Positions 40,656-40,789 of a stretch of 40,789 bases of DNA are shown here, piece by piece (positions within the stretch are counted from its first letter, which is position 1; every line of letters begins with the position of its first letter). Made by a program: the position numbers and the translations under genes. The stretch is from Candidatus Bathyarchaeota archaeon (GTDB taxonomy: Archaea > Thermoproteota > Bathyarchaeia > TCS64): assembly GCA_016783455.1 (NCBI GenBank), contig JADHWN010000018.1, forward strand, positions 1 through 40,789, in the 5' to 3' direction. The notes under the pieces are model-generated. The model was not told the origin of the DNA and made no database searches. It worked only from the letters and a program-made list of their open reading frames with translations.

Positions 40656-40789
40656 GCTCCTATGAGAAACGCTTGAGGAACTCCGGTGCAAGGATGGTAT
40701 CCGCATCAGTTCCGCAAGCCGCTTAACGCTCTCCTCTCCAAGCTCTTAAACTTTCTCTCCGTCAACCTCCTGTTCTCACCCCTGTACGC
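40656..40789. other. Window end without an assignable gene
   Basis: Short open stretches exist on both strands (for example YRGENRRLTERKFKSLERRA on the minus strand from the window edge, closing at 40706), but none is long enough or recognisable. One could be the end of a gene beyond the window. Confidence 0.3.

Noticed and set aside
1-40789. tRNA or rRNA genes and CRISPR arrays
   Set aside because: Reading the spacers showed no T-loop/acceptor arrangement, no rRNA-like stretch and no regularly spaced direct repeats; a tRNAscan or CRISPR finder run would be decisive.

Overview
The window is archaeal chromosome. Archaeal-type genes include ribosomal proteins S26e and L37e, an Sm-like (LSm) protein, three-subunit FGAM synthetase (PurS/PurL/PurQ), archaeal-style TATA boxes about 26 bases before several starts, apparently leaderless genes, and a MinD/Mrp-type ATPase in place of classical HypB. 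S26e is known from TACK and Asgard archaea rather than Euryarchaeota. Together with the anaerobic H2/formate/Hdr gene set this suggests a Bathyarchaeia-like or related uncultured anaerobe; the lineage is inference.

Layout. (1) 186-7377: a TPR protein and a purine island: purS-purL-purQ on +, then purE and two different SAICAR synthetase (PurC) genes on -. (2) 7455-13610: a phospholipid-type CDP-alcohol phosphatidyltransferase, S26e, an SGNH hydrolase, an amidohydrolase, a gamma-glutamylcyclotransferase-like protein, an AT-rich gap, a secreted glycosidase-like protein and a DsrE-family protein. (3) 13715-16103: a putative vitamin-uptake locus: a winged-helix/DUF4443 regulator, two paralogous ECF S-components, and a membrane-anchored DUF4430-like protein. 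Both S-component promoters carry almost the same palindrome. (4) 16209-18976: a HEXXH metallopeptidase, then JAMM protease, an unknown helical protein with a winged-helix tail, and a DNA methyltransferase. (5) 19023-22458: hdrC-hdrB-fdhA, overlapping genes that predict formate dehydrogenase wired to the HdrBC disulfide-reductase module without HdrA or FdhB. (6) 22667-26498: L37e, LSm, an AbrB-PhoU regulator, and three genes sharing an undescribed helical module, two of them AhpD/CMD-like. (7) 26672-40445: an energy-converting group 4 [NiFe] hydrogenase operon (NuoL-, NuoH-, NuoB-, NuoC-, NuoD- and NuoI-like), its maturation protease, and hypC, hypD, hypF, hypE, hypA and a HypB-type ATPase, with a decayed transposase in the middle.

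The most unusual feature is in the hydrogenase. The NuoC-like subunit is fused in one reading frame to a complete GltD/NfnB-type FAD/NAD(P)-binding Fe-S oxidoreductase. This predicts a membrane hydrogenase with a built-in pyridine-nucleotide module, linking NAD(P)(H), H2 and ion translocation. With FdhA-HdrBC nearby, the window describes a compact formate/H2/thiol/NAD(P) redox economy. Further leads are the ECF-S/DUF4430/palindrome locus, the shared helical module of the CMD trio, and two genes (hypE and the NuoL-like gene) without a credible ATG/GTG/TTG start.
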